This document shows positions 34,750 through 45,133 of a DNA stretch of 49,270 nucleotides, piece by piece (position 1 is the stretch's first letter; the number at the start of each line of letters is the position of its first letter). The stretch comes from Novosphingobium sp. ST904. GTDB taxonomy: Bacteria; Pseudomonadota; Alphaproteobacteria; Sphingomonadales; Sphingomonadaceae. A program made the position numbers and the translations under genes. The notes below the pieces were generated by a model. That model searched no databases, was not told the origin of the DNA, and worked only from the letters and a program-made list of their open reading frames with translations. The DNA lies in contig NZ_LGJH01000125.1 of NCBI RefSeq assembly GCF_001298105.1, positions 1-49,270 of the forward strand, read 5' to 3'.

Positions 34750-35322
34750 TCAGGCCTGCGGCGCGGTATCCGGGCGCAAGTAGGCGAACATGTGCGAGAC
34801 ATAGTCGGCCTTGCCCAGTTCGGTGCCATGGCTGCGCAGGATCGCGTATGCCGCGTTGAGGTGGAAATAGAACTGCGGCAGCGACCAGTCGCGCGCGAAT
34901 TCGCTGCCGGTCATGTCGAATTTCATGCCGTTGGGCAGTTCGATCGTCATCGGCAGATCGGCGCCGCCCTCAAGCGTGTCGGCCCCTTGCGCGCTCAGCA
35001 GGTCGAGCGCCTCGGCCACGCGGGCCTTTGCCTGCGCGATGGTGCCGGGCTGCTCTGCGGCGTTCCAGCCTTCGCGGCGCACTTCGAGAAGGGCCTCGGG
35101 CACGGGTTCGCCCTTCAGGCGATGAACGGCTTCCTGCGCCTGGAAACAGGCAAATCGCACTTGCGCGGCGAGCGGGAACATATCGGGCGCCAGCCGCGCG
35201 GACAGCAGCGCCTCGGCATCGCCGCCGGCGGCCGTTTCCTGTGTGGAAGCCTTGTCCAGCCATGCGGCCAGCCCGCGCAGCATCTGCGTGTAGGTGGGAA
35301 CGAGCAATTGGGTAAGCAACAT
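34750..35322 (-). CDS. DUF1993 domain protein
   Basis: A 190-residue cytoplasmic protein of the DUF1993 family, distantly similar to DinB-like four-helix bundles. Family segments: YTQMLRGLAAWLDKA at the N terminus, RLAPDMFPLAAQVRFACFQAQEAVHRLKGE in the middle, GSEFARDWSLPQFYFHLNAAYAILRSHGTELGKADY at the C-terminal side. Its function is unknown. It starts 24 bases after the MFS transporter stop on the same strand, so the two are probably cotranscribed. Confidence 0.9.
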   Translation of the reverse strand: MLLTQLLVPTYTQMLRGLAAWLDKASTQETAAGGDAEALLSARLAPDMFPLAAQVRFACFQAQEAVHRLKGEPVPEALLEVRREGWNAAEQPGTIAQAKARVAEALDLLSAQGADTLEGGADLPMTIELPNGMKFDMTGSEFARDWSLPQFYFHLNAAYAILRSHGTELGKADYVSHMFAYLRPDTAPQA

Positions 35323-35346
35323 CGGAGGCGCTCCTGATCCTGTCCG

Positions 35347-36654
35347 TCAGTCTTCCAGGATACGGCTGTGCTGGCGGGTGTCCCGCATGCGGATGTAGAT
35401 CGCCAGAGAGATGGCAATCATCACGGTGACGTAGATGTAGAAGGCGTGTTCGACCCCGGCCTGCTTGAACCACAGCGCGACGAATTCGGCGGTGCCGCCG
35501 AACAGCGTGTTGGCCAGCGCATAAGGCAGGGCCACGCCCAGCGCGCGGATATGGGCGGGGAACAGTTCGGCCTTCACCACCGCGTTGATCGAGGTATATC
35601 CGGTCACGATCACCAGTCCGGCCATGACCAGCAATCCGGCGGTGACCGGGTTCCTGGTGGTCGCCAGCGTCGCGAAGATGGGATAGGTGAACAGCACGCC
35701 CAGCACGCCGAAACCGATCATCAGCGGCTTGCGCCCGATCCGGTCGGACAGGGCGCCCGCCAGCGGCTGCAGCAGCATGAACACGAACAGCGTGATGCCG
35801 TTGATCGCGGAGGCCGTTTCCCGGCTGAGCCCGCTCGTGTTGACGAGGAACTTCTGCATGTAGATCGAATAGGCGTAGAAGGCGATCGTCCCGCCCGCGG
35901 TCAGCAGCATCACGGTCAGCGTTTCGCGCGGGTGGCTGCGGATCAGTTCGAGGAAGCCGGATTGCGGCGCCCCTTCGGCGCGGGCCTTCTCGAAGCTTTC
36001 GGTTTCCGCCATGCCGCGCCGCACGCGGAACACGATCACCGCCAGCGCTCCGCCGATCACGAAGGGAATGCGCCAGCCCCACGCGTCAAGCTGCGCCTCG
36101 CTCAGCACCGCCTGGAGCGTCAGCAACACGCAGATCGCCACGAGTTGCCCCGCGATCAGGGTGACGTACTGGAAGCTGGAAAAGAAGCCCCGGTTGTTGC
36201 GGCCCGCCATTTCGGAGAGATAAGTGGCGCTGGCGCCATATTCGCCGCCGATCGACAGGCCCTGCATCAGCCGGGCAAGGACCAGCAGCAGCGGCGCGCC
36301 GATGCCGATCGTCTGGTAGGACGGGGTCACCGCGATCAGCATCGATCCCGCGCACATCAGCGCGACCGACAGGGTCAGCCCGCTCTTGCGTCCGTGCCGG
36401 TCGGCATAGACGCCCATCAGCCATGCCCCGATCGGCCGCATCAGGAACCCCACCGCGAAGATTGCCGCCGCGCTCAGCAACTGGGCGGTGCGGTCCTCGC
36501 TCGGGAAGAAGTGCGGCGCGAAATAGAGCGTGAAGGCCGAATAGGCGTACCAGTCGTACCATTCGACGAGATTGCCGGTGGAACCGCCGAGGATCGCCTT
36601 CAGGCGCTTGTTCCGGTGATTCCGGAGGTCGGGTTCTGCAAGGTGAGCCGTCAT
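35347..36654 (-). CDS. MFS transporter, metabolite:H+ symporter family (KgtP/ProP-like)
   Basis: A 435-residue, 12-helix transporter of the MHS family, whose members import dicarboxylates such as 2-oxoglutarate, citrate or osmolytes. Diagnostic segments: GNLVEWYDWYAYSAFTLYFAPHFFP in helix 1, GFLMRPIGAWLMGVYADRHGRKSGLTLSV covering the MFS loop 2-3 motif, RLMQGLSIGGEYGASATYLSEMAG in helix 4, LAGALSDRIGRKPLMIGFG in the second half. WYDWYAYS and the overall wording are closest to 2-oxoglutarate permeases, but the substrate is inferred. It is divergent from the chemotaxis operon across 256 bases in which no clear promoter was found. Confidence 0.92.
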   Translation of the reverse strand: MTAHLAEPDLRNHRNKRLKAILGGSTGNLVEWYDWYAYSAFTLYFAPHFFPSEDRTAQLLSAAAIFAVGFLMRPIGAWLMGVYADRHGRKSGLTLSVALMCAGSMLIAVTPSYQTIGIGAPLLLVLARLMQGLSIGGEYGASATYLSEMAGRNNRGFFSSFQYVTLIAGQLVAICVLLTLQAVLSEAQLDAWGWRIPFVIGGALAVIVFRVRRGMAETESFEKARAEGAPQSGFLELIRSHPRETLTVMLLTAGGTIAFYAYSIYMQKFLVNTSGLSRETASAINGITLFVFMLLQPLAGALSDRIGRKPLMIGFGVLGVLFTYPIFATLATTRNPVTAGLLVMAGLVIVTGYTSINAVVKAELFPAHIRALGVALPYALANTLFGGTAEFVALWFKQAGVEHAFYIYVTVMIAISLAIYIRMRDTRQHSRILED

Positions 36655-36910
36655 CAGGGCAGAGGCCTATTGGAAATGCCGCCGCCGGTCCAGCGCCTTG
36701 GGCATCGGCGAACCCGGTCCGCCCCGCAACCGCGCCGCCGCGCGGAAATTTCGCTGCGGGCACGCCATTTTCCGCAAATGACAAGATCTGCCGCAAACGA
36801 TTAAAAAATCCGATCCGGAAAGTCCGGCGCGGCGGGATTTCGTCTAGAAATAACAAGGCCGCCCGCTGCGCCGAAACGATCGCGCTCATGGGCAATACCA
36901 AGAGGAAGCG

Positions 36911-37222
36911 ATGCGCCAGGTCGTAGCAGTTCCAGGTTCCGTAACGGTGCGTTCCGCGCATCAGTTCAGGCAGGATATTCTTGCCGGGTTCGATGCGGGG
37001 CAGGATCTTGATCTTGACCTGTCGTCACTTGTCGAAGTCGATCTTGCATTTCTTGAGATCGTCTACTCTGCGCGGGATCACTGGATGCGCGCGGGCCGTG
37101 AACTGCGTCTGGCGCATCCTGCCGGCGGTCCGGTTGCCGCGCTGCTCGAACGCGCGGGCTTCCTGACGGACCCCACCCCCCAGGACCTCGAATTCTGGTT
37201 CCACGGAGAACTGCCGCAATGA
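36911..37222 (+). CDS. STAS-domain protein heading the chemotaxis operon
   Basis: A 103-residue single STAS domain (anti-sigma-factor-antagonist fold). DLDLDLSSLVEVDLAFLEIVYSARDHW aligns with the DLSxVxxIDSxGL core, but the Ser that kinases phosphorylate is replaced (VDLAFLEI). This is therefore probably not a SpoIIAA-type phosphoswitch. GAGGAAGCG precedes the ATG. The last codons overlap cheY (ATGA). Similar STAS proteins open chemotaxis operons in other proteobacteria, where their role is unclear. Confidence 0.87.
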   Translation: MRQVVAVPGSVTVRSAHQFRQDILAGFDAGQDLDLDLSSLVEVDLAFLEIVYSARDHWMRAGRELRLAHPAGGPVAALLERAGFLTDPTPQDLEFWFHGELPQ

Positions 37223-37587
37223 CTGCCTCGATCCTTACCGTCGACGATTCCCCCAGCCTGCGCATGGCGATCCGCATCGCGCTGACCGGCGCGGGCTACG
37301 ACGTCACCGAAGCGGGAGACGGCGTCGAGGGGCTGAACGCGGCCGGCGCCAAGCGGTTCGACCTTATCATCACCGATCTCAACATGCCCAACATGGACGG
37401 GCTGACGATGATCCGCGAACTGCGCAAGGCGCCGGAGCAGGCCGGAATTCCGATCATCTTCCTCACCACCGAGAGCGATGACGCGATGAAGCAGCAGGCC
37501 AAGGCGGCCGGCGCCACCGGCTGGCTGGTGAAGCCCTTCGTGCCGGAGCAGCTCATCAAGGTCTCCCGCAAGGTGCTGGGCCGTTGA
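37219..37587 (+). CDS. cheY: Chemotaxis response regulator CheY
   Basis: A 122-residue single receiver domain. The acidic pair is in ILTVDDSPSLRMAIRIAL, the phospho-acceptor Asp in LIITDLNMPNMDGLTM, the switch Thr in IIFLTTESDDAM and the conserved Lys in GWLVKPFVPEQL. This is the standard CheY layout with no output domain. It overlaps the STAS gene by four bases and the cheA start by four (TTGA), so the three genes are tightly coupled. Confidence 0.94.
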   Translation: MTASILTVDDSPSLRMAIRIALTGAGYDVTEAGDGVEGLNAAGAKRFDLIITDLNMPNMDGLTMIRELRKAPEQAGIPIIFLTTESDDAMKQQAKAAGATGWLVKPFVPEQLIKVSRKVLGR

Positions 37588-39635
37588 ATACGCAGGATCC
37601 GGTCGCGGCGTTCCGCGTCGAGGCGGGCGACCTGCTCGACCAGATCGAGCAGGGCCTGCTGGACCTCGGCCACCGGCTGGAGGACCGCGCGCTCATCGAC
37701 GAAGTGTTCCGGGGGCTGCACACGCTCAAGGGCTCGGGCGCGATGTTCGGCTTCGATGCGCTGGCCGATTTCACTCACCACTGCGAGACCGCGTTCGACC
37801 GCGTGCGCAAGGGGCTGGCCCCGGCGACGCAGGAACTGGTCGCGGTGATCCTCTCGGCGCGGGACCACATGCGCGCGCTGATCGAAGGCGACGGCGCCGG
37901 GCTGGAGGCCGCAGGCACGGCGATCCTCGCCCAGCTCCAGGCCGCGATCGACGGCGCGGACACGGTGCCCGCCACTGCCACTGCCACTGCCACTGCCGCT
38001 GCCGGTGCGGTTCCTGCGGCCGCTTCCGCCGCCCGGAACGGCTGGCGGCTGTTCTTCCGGCTTCCCGCCGATGCCATGGCCAACGGCACCAACCCGCTGA
38101 TGTTGCTGGACGAGCTGCGCGATCTTGGCGATTGCCGGATCGCCGCGCGCACCGATGCCGTGCCGCCGCTGGCCGATCTGGTGCCGACCGAGTGCCACAT
38201 CGGCTGGGATGTCGAACTTCGCGGCGACATCTCGCGCGATGACATCGATGACGTGTTCATCTTCGTGATGGACGACATGGAACTCACCATCGAGCCGCTG
38301 GACGATGTTCCTGCCGAGGCGGTTGCCCAATTACCGGCAGATCAGGCGCCCGCCGCGCTCCCCGCCGCCGTGGAGGCTGCACCTGCGCCTCAGGCCGCAC
38401 CGGCGCAGGACGGCGCGAATCCCGCCGGCCGTCCGGCGGCCAAGGCGGGCGAAAGCGTGCGCGTTCCCGCCGAGCGTCTGGACGAGCTGATGGACCGGGT
38501 GGGCGAACTCGTGATCGTCCAGAGCCGCCTTTCGCAGCTTGCCGCCGGCAGCGGTTCGGCGGTCGGCAACGAACTGGCGCTGCGCTCGATCTCCGAGGAA
38601 ATCGAGCGGCTCGCGGGTGAACTGCGCGATACCATGATGGTGCTGCGCATGGTTCCCGTGGCCAGCCTGTTCAGCCGCTTCCGCCGCCTCGTCCACGATC
38701 TTGCGCGCGAGACCGGCAAGACCATCGAGCTTTCGACCGAGGGCGAGACCACCGAAGTCGACAAGACCATGATCGAGCGTCTGGCCGATCCCATGGTCCA
38801 CCTGATCCGCAATGCCTGCGATCACGGCCTGGAAACGCCGGAAGACCGGATCGCCGCCGGAAAGCCTGCCGCTGGGCAGGTTCGCCTCTCCGCCCATCAG
38901 GCGGGCGGCGAAGTGCTCATCACCATCCGCGACGACGGGCGCGGGATCGACCGCGTGCGCGTTCGCGCCAAGGCCGAGGCGCAGGGGCTGATCCAGCCCG
39001 GCCAGCAGATTTCCGATCACGAACTGCTCCAGATGATCTTCCATCCCGGCTTCTCCACGGCGGCGCAGGTCACCAGCCTGTCCGGGCGCGGCGTGGGCAT
39101 GGACGTGGTGAAGCGCACCATCGAGAGCCTGCGCGGCGCGATCGACATCACGTCGGCGCCGGGCGAGGGTTCCACCGTGGTGCTGCGCATCCCGCTGACG
39201 CTGGCGATCATCGACGGGCTGCTCGTGCGGGTGGGCAACGGCCGCTACGTGATCCCGCTCGGCGCGGTCGAGGAATGCCTCGAACTCAGCCTTGAGGAAG
39301 ACCTGCGTTCGCGCGGCCGCAGCTTCATCACCCTGCGCGACCGGCTGGTGCCGTTTCTGCGCCTGCGGGAGATCTTCGACACCGGCACCCGGCCCGATCC
39401 GCATCAGAAGATCGTCGTCATCGCCACTGGCGCCGAGCGCGTCGGGCTGGTGGTGGACCAGATCATCGGCAGCCACCAGACCGTCATCAAGTCGATGTCG
39501 CCGCTGCACCGGGACGTCGCCACTTTCGCGGGGGCCACCATCCTCGGCGACGGCGGTGTCGCCCTGATCCTCGATGTCGTCCAGCTCGTCATGCTGGGCC
39601 AGAACCAGGAGGAGCGGCTTCGCGCCGCCGGATAA
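37584..39635 (+). CDS. cheA: Chemotaxis histidine kinase CheA
   Basis: A 683-residue CheA. The P1 phosphotransfer domain has His46 in EVFRGLHTLKGSGAMFGFDAL. A linker of Ala/Thr repeats leads to a P2-like domain (about 150-245, WRLFFRLPADAMANGTNPLMLLDEL), then an Ala/Pro linker. P3 is near 290-350 (RLDELMDRVGELVIVQSRL). The P4 ATPase has the N box HLIRNACDHGLE, DDGRGID and GRGVGMDVVKRTI. P5, the CheW-like domain, is at the end. The start is a TTG overlapping the cheY stop. Confidence 0.95.
   Translation: MNTQDPVAAFRVEAGDLLDQIEQGLLDLGHRLEDRALIDEVFRGLHTLKGSGAMFGFDALADFTHHCETAFDRVRKGLAPATQELVAVILSARDHMRALIEGDGAGLEAAGTAILAQLQAAIDGADTVPATATATATAAAGAVPAAASAARNGWRLFFRLPADAMANGTNPLMLLDELRDLGDCRIAARTDAVPPLADLVPTECHIGWDVELRGDISRDDIDDVFIFVMDDMELTIEPLDDVPAEAVAQLPADQAPAALPAAVEAAPAPQAAPAQDGANPAGRPAAKAGESVRVPAERLDELMDRVGELVIVQSRLSQLAAGSGSAVGNELALRSISEEIERLAGELRDTMMVLRMVPVASLFSRFRRLVHDLARETGKTIELSTEGETTEVDKTMIERLADPMVHLIRNACDHGLETPEDRIAAGKPAAGQVRLSAHQAGGEVLITIRDDGRGIDRVRVRAKAEAQGLIQPGQQISDHELLQMIFHPGFSTAAQVTSLSGRGVGMDVVKRTIESLRGAIDITSAPGEGSTVVLRIPLTLAIIDGLLVRVGNGRYVIPLGAVEECLELSLEEDLRSRGRSFITLRDRLVPFLRLREIFDTGTRPDPHQKIVVIATGAERVGLVVDQIIGSHQTVIKSMSPLHRDVATFAGATILGDGGVALILDVVQLVMLGQNQEERLRAAG
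37971..37994 (+). repeat. Hexanucleotide repeat (GCCACT)x4 in the cheA linker
   Basis: Four perfect GCCACT units, followed by two degenerate ones, encode an Ala-Thr run between P1 and P2 of CheA. Length changes would keep the frame. Confidence 0.85.
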
Positions 39636-39638
39636 GCC

Positions 39639-40166
39639 ATGAGCGACCCGTTCCAAGACCAGGCAGCCACCCGGTGGGATGCCGCCGGCCAGCTCGAAGT
39701 GCTGACCTTCAACCTCGGCGAGGAGACTTTCGCGCTGGAGGCCACGCTGGTTCGCGAGATCCTTGATCTCCTGCCCGAAACCCGCGTTCCCGGCGCGGCG
39801 CCGCTGCTGGGCAGCGTGGTGAACTTTCGCGGCAAGATCATCCCGATCGCCGACTTGCGGCTGGCCTTCGCCATGCCCGCGGCCGAAGCCACGGTGGACA
39901 GCCGCATCGTCGTGATCGAGACCGAGGCCGAAGGCGAGACGTTCCAGATCGGCATCCGCACGGACAAGGTCCACGAGGTGACGACGCTCCGGCAGAGCGC
40001 GAGCGAGAGCCCGCCCGCCGTGGGCCTGCGCTGGCGGCGCGACTTCGTGCGCGAACTGGTTCGCCGGCAGGACGGCGTGGTCGTCCTGCCCGATCTTGCC
40101 GCCATCTTTCGTTCACTGGTCGGCGGAACCGATTCCGCCGCGATCCAGCCATCCACACTTCATTGA
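39639..40166 (+). CDS. cheW: Chemotaxis coupling protein CheW (first copy)
   Basis: A 175-residue CheW. Family segments: [68 protein letters not shown]. It couples CheA to receptors. It starts three bases after the cheA stop. It shares only modest similarity with the second CheW at 43719, so the two may serve the two receptors differently. Confidence 0.94.
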   Translation: MSDPFQDQAATRWDAAGQLEVLTFNLGEETFALEATLVREILDLLPETRVPGAAPLLGSVVNFRGKIIPIADLRLAFAMPAAEATVDSRIVVIETEAEGETFQIGIRTDKVHEVTTLRQSASESPPAVGLRWRRDFVRELVRRQDGVVVLPDLAAIFRSLVGGTDSAAIQPSTLH

Positions 40167-40180
40167 GCCGGGGGGCCATC

Positions 40181-41866
40181 ATGCGTGCAACCATCAAGCT
40201 GAAGCTCGGAGGTACTTTCGTCCTCCTCCTCATCATCATGGCAGCGATCATCGGGATCGGCATTTCCCGACTGTCGACGCTGAACGATTCGGTCGGCGAT
40301 CTCGTGGCCGGGCCGGCAAAGCAGCTTGACCGCGCCCGCGCCATCGACGGCGGGGTGAGTATGATGGTCCGTTCCGAGAAGAACCTCGTCCTGACGGACG
40401 ATCCGGTGCAGATCCGCGAACTCGAAACCCGCATCGTCACCTGGCGCGACCGGGTGGAGGAACAGGTCGAACAGGCCAATGCCAACGCTTCGGAAGAGAC
40501 GCGGGCATCGTGGGCGCAATTGCGCGACCAGTGGAACGCGTTCAAGCCGGTGAACCAGCACGTCAGCGAGCTCAGCCGCAGCGACAAGGCCGCCGCCACC
40601 GCTCTCACCATGGGCGAATCGCGCGACCGGGCCCAGGCCGTGACCAAGACGGTCGAAAACCTCGTCCAGCTCCAGCAGGAGAAGATGGCCAAGGCCGACG
40701 CGGACACCGAGATCACTTACGGGTCGGCGCGCTCGCTCATGATCGGCATGGGTGTTGCCGGGTTCATCATCACCGTGGCCGCCGCGGCCTATCTCGCGCT
40801 GCTGATCTCGCGGGGCCTGAAGTCGGCGGGGGATGCCATGAGCCAGGTGGCCGAGGGCGACCTTACCCGCACGGCCCAGATCCGTTCGAACGACGAGATC
40901 AGCGACCTGCTGGGCCATGTGAACACGATGATCGAGCGCCTGCGCGGCGTGGTCGGCGATGCCACGGTCGCGGCGGAGAACGTTTCGGCGGGCAGCCAGG
41001 AGCTTTCGGCCAATTCCGAGCAGGTCTCGCAGGGCGCCACCGAACAGGCGGCCGCTGCCGAGCAGGCCTCGGCCTCGATGGAAGAGATGGCCGCCAACAT
41101 CAAGCAGAACGCCGACAATGCGGCGCAGACCGAGAAGATCGCCCGCCAGTCCTCCAGGGATGCCGAAGCCAGCGGCGTGGCGGTGAACCGTGCGGTCGGC
41201 GCGATGCGCACGATCGCCGAGAAGATCGGCATCGTCCAGGAAATCGCCCGCCAGACCGACCTTCTCGCCCTTAACGCGGCGGTGGAGGCCGCGCGAGCGG
41301 GCGAGCACGGGCGCGGTTTCGCCGTCGTCGCATCCGAAGTGCGCAAGCTTGCCGAGCGCAGTCAGCAGGCTTCAGCCGAAATCAGCGCCGTCTCGACCGA
41401 GACCGTGCAGGCTGCTGCCGAAGCCGGCGACATGCTCTCGAAGCTGGTGCCCGACATCCGCCGTACCGCCGAACTGGTCTCGGAGATCAGCGTGGCCTGC
41501 CGCGAACAGGATATCGGCGCGGGGCAGATCAACGAGGCGATCCAGCAGCTCGACCAGGTGACGCAGCAGAACGCCGGCGCCTCGGAGCAGATCTCCACGA
41601 CGTCGGAAGAACTCGCCGCGCAGGCGGAGGAGCTTCAGGCTTCGATCGCCTACTTCCGCACCGACGGGAACGGCACGCGCCGCAAGGCCGCGCCGGTGAC
41701 ATTCCGCCAGCCGGTGGCCGCCGCCCGCAAGGCAGCCGCTCCCACGCGCAATACCCGTTCGCTCTCGGTCGCCGACCAGCAGGCCCGCGCCCGCGGCTTT
41801 GCGCTCGACCTCTCGACCGGCGGGCCTGACAGCGAGGACGAGGCGTTCAGCACTCACGCGGCCTGA
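40181..41866 (+). CDS. Methyl-accepting chemotaxis protein 1
   Basis: A 561-residue transmembrane receptor. The first helix ([27 protein letters not shown]) leads to a periplasmic four-helix-bundle sensor of about 150 residues, then a second helix ([27 protein letters not shown]), one HAMP domain and the cytoplasmic signalling hairpin. The hairpin tip reads [33 protein letters not shown]. The ATG at 40181 is preferred over the TTG six codons upstream. The C terminus ends in an acidic tail closing DEAFSTHAA, which matches MCP 2. No C-terminal NWETF-type pentapeptide is present. Confidence 0.94.
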   Translation: MRATIKLKLGGTFVLLLIIMAAIIGIGISRLSTLNDSVGDLVAGPAKQLDRARAIDGGVSMMVRSEKNLVLTDDPVQIRELETRIVTWRDRVEEQVEQANANASEETRASWAQLRDQWNAFKPVNQHVSELSRSDKAAATALTMGESRDRAQAVTKTVENLVQLQQEKMAKADADTEITYGSARSLMIGMGVAGFIITVAAAAYLALLISRGLKSAGDAMSQVAEGDLTRTAQIRSNDEISDLLGHVNTMIERLRGVVGDATVAAENVSAGSQELSANSEQVSQGATEQAAAAEQASASMEEMAANIKQNADNAAQTEKIARQSSRDAEASGVAVNRAVGAMRTIAEKIGIVQEIARQTDLLALNAAVEAARAGEHGRGFAVVASEVRKLAERSQQASAEISAVSTETVQAAAEAGDMLSKLVPDIRRTAELVSEISVACREQDIGAGQINEAIQQLDQVTQQNAGASEQISTTSEELAAQAEELQASIAYFRTDGNGTRRKAAPVTFRQPVAAARKAAAPTRNTRSLSVADQQARARGFALDLSTGGPDSEDEAFSTHAA

Positions 41867-41925
41867 CGCGCCGACGCCGATTACCGTTTCTTTCCCCCCA
41901 TCCGGGTCCCAAGGTTCCATTTCCC

Positions 41926-43722
41926 ATGCGCGCTACGATTAAAATGAAGCTGGGCGTGACATTCGCCATAATCCTGATCCTGCTGGCCGTCGTGGTCGGC
42001 GTCAGCCTGACGCGTCTGAGCACGCTCAACACCGCGATCAGCGATCTCATCAGCGGCCCCGCCGCCCGGCTCGACCGGGCCCAGCAGGTGCAGGTCGTGT
42101 TCGGCACCCTTGCGCGCAACGAGCGCAACATGACGATGACGAACGATCCGGAACTGGTGAAGGAATTCGACGACAAGGCCACGCGGTCGATGTCCGAGTT
42201 CGAGCGCCTGCTGGACGAGGGCGATGCGAATGCCTTGCCCGAAACCAAGCAGACCTGGCGCGAAATGCGGTCCTCGTTCGAGAACTTCAAGCCGCTGGAC
42301 ACGCGCATCCGCACCCTTGCGCGGGCCAACCAGAACGAGGAAGCGGCCGCACTGGCGCTGGGCAGCGCCCGCGACGTGCTGGACCGCGTGACCAAGCAGA
42401 CCGACGATCTGGTCGCCCGTGCGCGGGAAGACATGCAGCAGGTCGACCGGCAGACCGATGCGCTCTATTCCTCGGCGCGCGCCACGCTGCTGACGGTTGC
42501 CATCGTCGCCATCCTTGGCGCGCTGGTGGGCGCGGTGTGGATTTCGCTGATCGTCTCGCGCGGGCTTGCCCGGGTCGGCACCGCGATCAACGCGGTGGCA
42601 ATCGGCGATCTCGACAATGACGTGGAAGTGACCTCGAACGACGAGATCAGGGATCTTGTCGATACCGTCAACAAGATGACCGCGAACCTGCGCGTCAGCG
42701 CGGGTCTGGCCGACAAGATCGCCGACGGCGACCTGACTGTCAGCCACAAGCCGCTGTCCGAGCAGGACAAGCTGGGCCATGCCCTTGTCCGCATGATCGA
42801 GCGCCTGCGCGGTGTCGTCGGCGATTCCACGGTTGCGGCGAACAATGTCGCCAGCGGCAGCCAGGAGCTTTCCTCGACGTCCGAGCAGGTCTCGCAGGGG
42901 GCGACCGAACAGGCCGCCGCCGCCGAACAGGCTTCGGCATCGATGGAAGAGATGTCCGCCAACATCAAGCAGAACGCCGAGAACGCGGCCCAGACCGAGA
43001 AGATCGCCCGCCAGTCCGCCCAGGACGCCGAAGCCAGCGGTATCGCGGTGGACCGTGCGGTGGGCGCGATGCGCACGATCGCCGAGAAGATCGGCATCGT
43101 CCAGGAAATCGCCCGCCAGACCGACCTGCTGGCCCTTAACGCGGCCGTCGAGGCGGCGCGTGCCGGCGAACATGGACGCGGCTTTGCGGTGGTTGCCTCG
43201 GAAGTGCGCAAGCTGGCCGAACGCAGCCAGGGCGCGGCCGCCGAGATCAGCGCGGTTTCGGCCAATACGGTGGACGCGGCGACCGAAGCGGGCGAGATGC
43301 TCTCCAGGCTGGTGCCCGATATTCGCCGTACCGCCGAACTCATCTCGGAGATCAGCGCCGCCTGCCGCGAGCAGGACATCGGCGCGGGCCAGATCAACCA
43401 GGCGATCCAGCAGCTGGACCAGGTGACGCAGCAGAACGCCGGCGCTTCGGAGCAGATCTCCTCCACTTCGGAAGAACTGGCGGCGCAGGCCGAGGAACTC
43501 CAGGCCAGCATCGCCTACTTCCGCGTCGACAACGTCGGCAAGGCGCCGGGCCGGACCGCTGCGCCGGTGCGCAAGGCGGCGCCGATCAAGGCCCCGCTCA
43601 AGATCGGCGCGAAGCGTCCTTCCAGCGGCAACGGGCAGGCGCGTCCCAACGGCTTCGCGCTGGACCTCGCCATGGGCGGCCCGGACGACCACGACGACGC
43701 TTTCGGGATGCACGCGGCATGA
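41926..43722 (+). CDS. Methyl-accepting chemotaxis protein 2 (two HAMP-like segments)
   Basis: A 598-residue receptor paralogous to MCP 1. It has two membrane helices ([20 protein letters not shown] and [25 protein letters not shown]) around a four-helix-bundle sensor. After the second helix come a HAMP domain ([35 protein letters not shown]) and a further HAMP-like segment ([35 protein letters not shown]), missing in MCP 1. The signalling hairpin is nearly the same as in MCP 1. The C terminus ends [11 protein letters not shown]. Its stop overlaps the second cheW (ATGA). The sensor domain differs enough from MCP 1 that another ligand is likely. Confidence 0.94.
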   Translation: MRATIKMKLGVTFAIILILLAVVVGVSLTRLSTLNTAISDLISGPAARLDRAQQVQVVFGTLARNERNMTMTNDPELVKEFDDKATRSMSEFERLLDEGDANALPETKQTWREMRSSFENFKPLDTRIRTLARANQNEEAAALALGSARDVLDRVTKQTDDLVARAREDMQQVDRQTDALYSSARATLLTVAIVAILGALVGAVWISLIVSRGLARVGTAINAVAIGDLDNDVEVTSNDEIRDLVDTVNKMTANLRVSAGLADKIADGDLTVSHKPLSEQDKLGHALVRMIERLRGVVGDSTVAANNVASGSQELSSTSEQVSQGATEQAAAAEQASASMEEMSANIKQNAENAAQTEKIARQSAQDAEASGIAVDRAVGAMRTIAEKIGIVQEIARQTDLLALNAAVEAARAGEHGRGFAVVASEVRKLAERSQGAAAEISAVSANTVDAATEAGEMLSRLVPDIRRTAELISEISAACREQDIGAGQINQAIQQLDQVTQQNAGASEQISSTSEELAAQAEELQASIAYFRVDNVGKAPGRTAAPVRKAAPIKAPLKIGAKRPSSGNGQARPNGFALDLAMGGPDDHDDAFGMHAA

Positions 43723-44198
43723 CGGACGGGCAGGAAATCCAGGCCGTGACCTTCGGTCTGGGGGCGGAGATCTTCGCGGTGCCGGTGACACTGGTCCGCG
43801 AGATCCTCGACTACCGCGAAACCTTCCGTATTCCGGGCGGCCCGGATTACCTGCTCGGCCTTACAGACATGCGCGGCGAGGGCATTACCACGATCGATTT
43901 CCGCCTGCGGCTCGGCCTGCCGCCGGTGGAACCGACCCCGGCGACGCGCATCCTGGTGATCGACATCCCGCTGGAGGACCGCGTGCTGGTGCTCGGGCTG
44001 GTGGTGGACCGCGTGATCGAGGTCACCAGCTTCCGCGCGAACCAGATCGGCGGCGCCCCGGACGTGGGCGTGCGCTGGCCTTCCGAATATATCGGCGGCG
44101 TGGTGAAGCGCGACGAGGGCTTCACCGTGCTGGTGGACATGGCGCGCATCTTCACGGCCGAGGAAGCCACGCGCCTGTCCTCGCAGGCCGCCGCCTGA
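43719..44198 (+). CDS. cheW: Chemotaxis coupling protein CheW (second copy)
   Basis: A 159-residue CheW. Signatures: [73 protein letters not shown]. It is coupled by a four-base overlap to MCP 2. Two CheW copies in one operon are frequent in alphaproteobacteria. Confidence 0.94.
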   Translation: MTDGQEIQAVTFGLGAEIFAVPVTLVREILDYRETFRIPGGPDYLLGLTDMRGEGITTIDFRLRLGLPPVEPTPATRILVIDIPLEDRVLVLGLVVDRVIEVTSFRANQIGGAPDVGVRWPSEYIGGVVKRDEGFTVLVDMARIFTAEEATRLSSQAAA

Positions 44199-44255
44199 GC
44201 CCGGCGTCCCTTCGGGGACGCGCCTTTCCCCTCCTCACGACCCGGAACCGCGCAG

Positions 44256-45130
44256 ATGTCAGCAGCCGCCCCCGCAATCCGCAGTTCGTCCCCCGCACAG
44301 CCCCATGCCGGCGATCCGATGAGCAAGCGCAATTTCGCGCGGCTGGCGGCCTATATCTTCGACTATTCCGGCATCAAGATGCCCGATAGCAAGAAGACCA
44401 TGCTCGAAGGGCGCCTGCGCGCCGCCAGCGGGCGACGGGCGCGCGCACGCTCGACGAATATTGCGACTACATCTTCGCGGACGAGAACCTGGCGCGGGAA
44501 GGGCTGTCGCTCATCAACGCGGTTACCACCAACAAGACCGATTTCTTCCGCGAGCCGGGCCATTTCGAATACCTGAGCAAGGTGGTCCTTCCCGAACTGG
44601 GCGCACGCGGCGTCCGCACCATCCGGGCGTGGAGCGCGGCCTGCTCGACCGGGCCGGAACCCTATACGCTGGCCATGGTGCTCGACGATCACGCCGAGAC
44701 CCATGACGGCCCGGCTTACGGCATCCTCGCCACCGACCTCGATACCGACGTGCTCGAAACGGCGCGCAGCGGCATCTATCCGCGCGAACTGGTCGATCCG
44801 GTTCCCGATGCCCTCCAGCGCAAATACGTGATGTCCTCGCGCGATCCGGCCCGGCGCGACGTGCGCATGGTGCCCGCCCTGCGCAGCGCGATCGGCTTCG
44901 CGCGGCTCAACCTCATGGACGACCGCTACCCCGTGGGCGAGCCGATGCACCTGATATTCTGCCGCAACGTGCTGATATATTTCGACAAACCGACCCAGCG
45001 CAAGGTCGTTTCGCAGCTCGTCGATTGCCTGAAGCCGGGGGGGCACCTGTTCCTCGGGCATTCGGAATCGATCACCGGCCATGACCTGCCGCTCACGCAA
45101 GTCGCCAACACCGTGTTCCGGAAGGCCTGA
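44256..45130 (+). CDS. cheR: Chemotaxis methyltransferase CheR, frameshifted
   Basis: S-adenosylmethionine-dependent methyltransferase acting on receptor glutamates. The N-terminal domain has FARLAAYIFDYSGIKMPDSKKTMLEGRLR. The frame then breaks near 44431 (one base missing, probably C, in AGCGGCGCG). It continues ARTLDEYCDYIFADENL, the NAVTTNKTDFFREPGHFEYL motif, the SAM-binding WSAACSTGPEPYTLAMVL and FCRNVLIYFDKPTQRK, and GHLFLGHSESI at the end. About 291 residues after repair. An internal ATG at 44319 would give a more typical N terminus. CheB follows three bases after the stop. Confidence 0.92.
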
Positions 45131-45133
45131 CCC

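Noticed and set aside
35368..36804. 478-residue plus-strand frame opposite the MFS transporter
   Set aside because: Low-complexity His/Asp/Arg/Gln composition, no motif; the transporter on the other strand accounts for it.
36655..36910. General stress (EcfG, GGAAC-N16-CGTT) or flagellar sigma promoter before the chemotaxis operon
   Set aside because: Only GGAAA with CGTCT at poor spacing was seen; too weak to annotate.
38331..39974. 547-residue minus-strand frame opposite cheA
   Set aside because: CheA domains on the plus strand are complete, and the frame has no family resemblance.
41881..43791. 636-residue open frame on the minus strand opposite MCP 2
   Set aside because: It mirrors the codon pattern of the MCP gene in GC-rich DNA, has no recognisable domain, and is explained by the strong receptor match on the plus strand.
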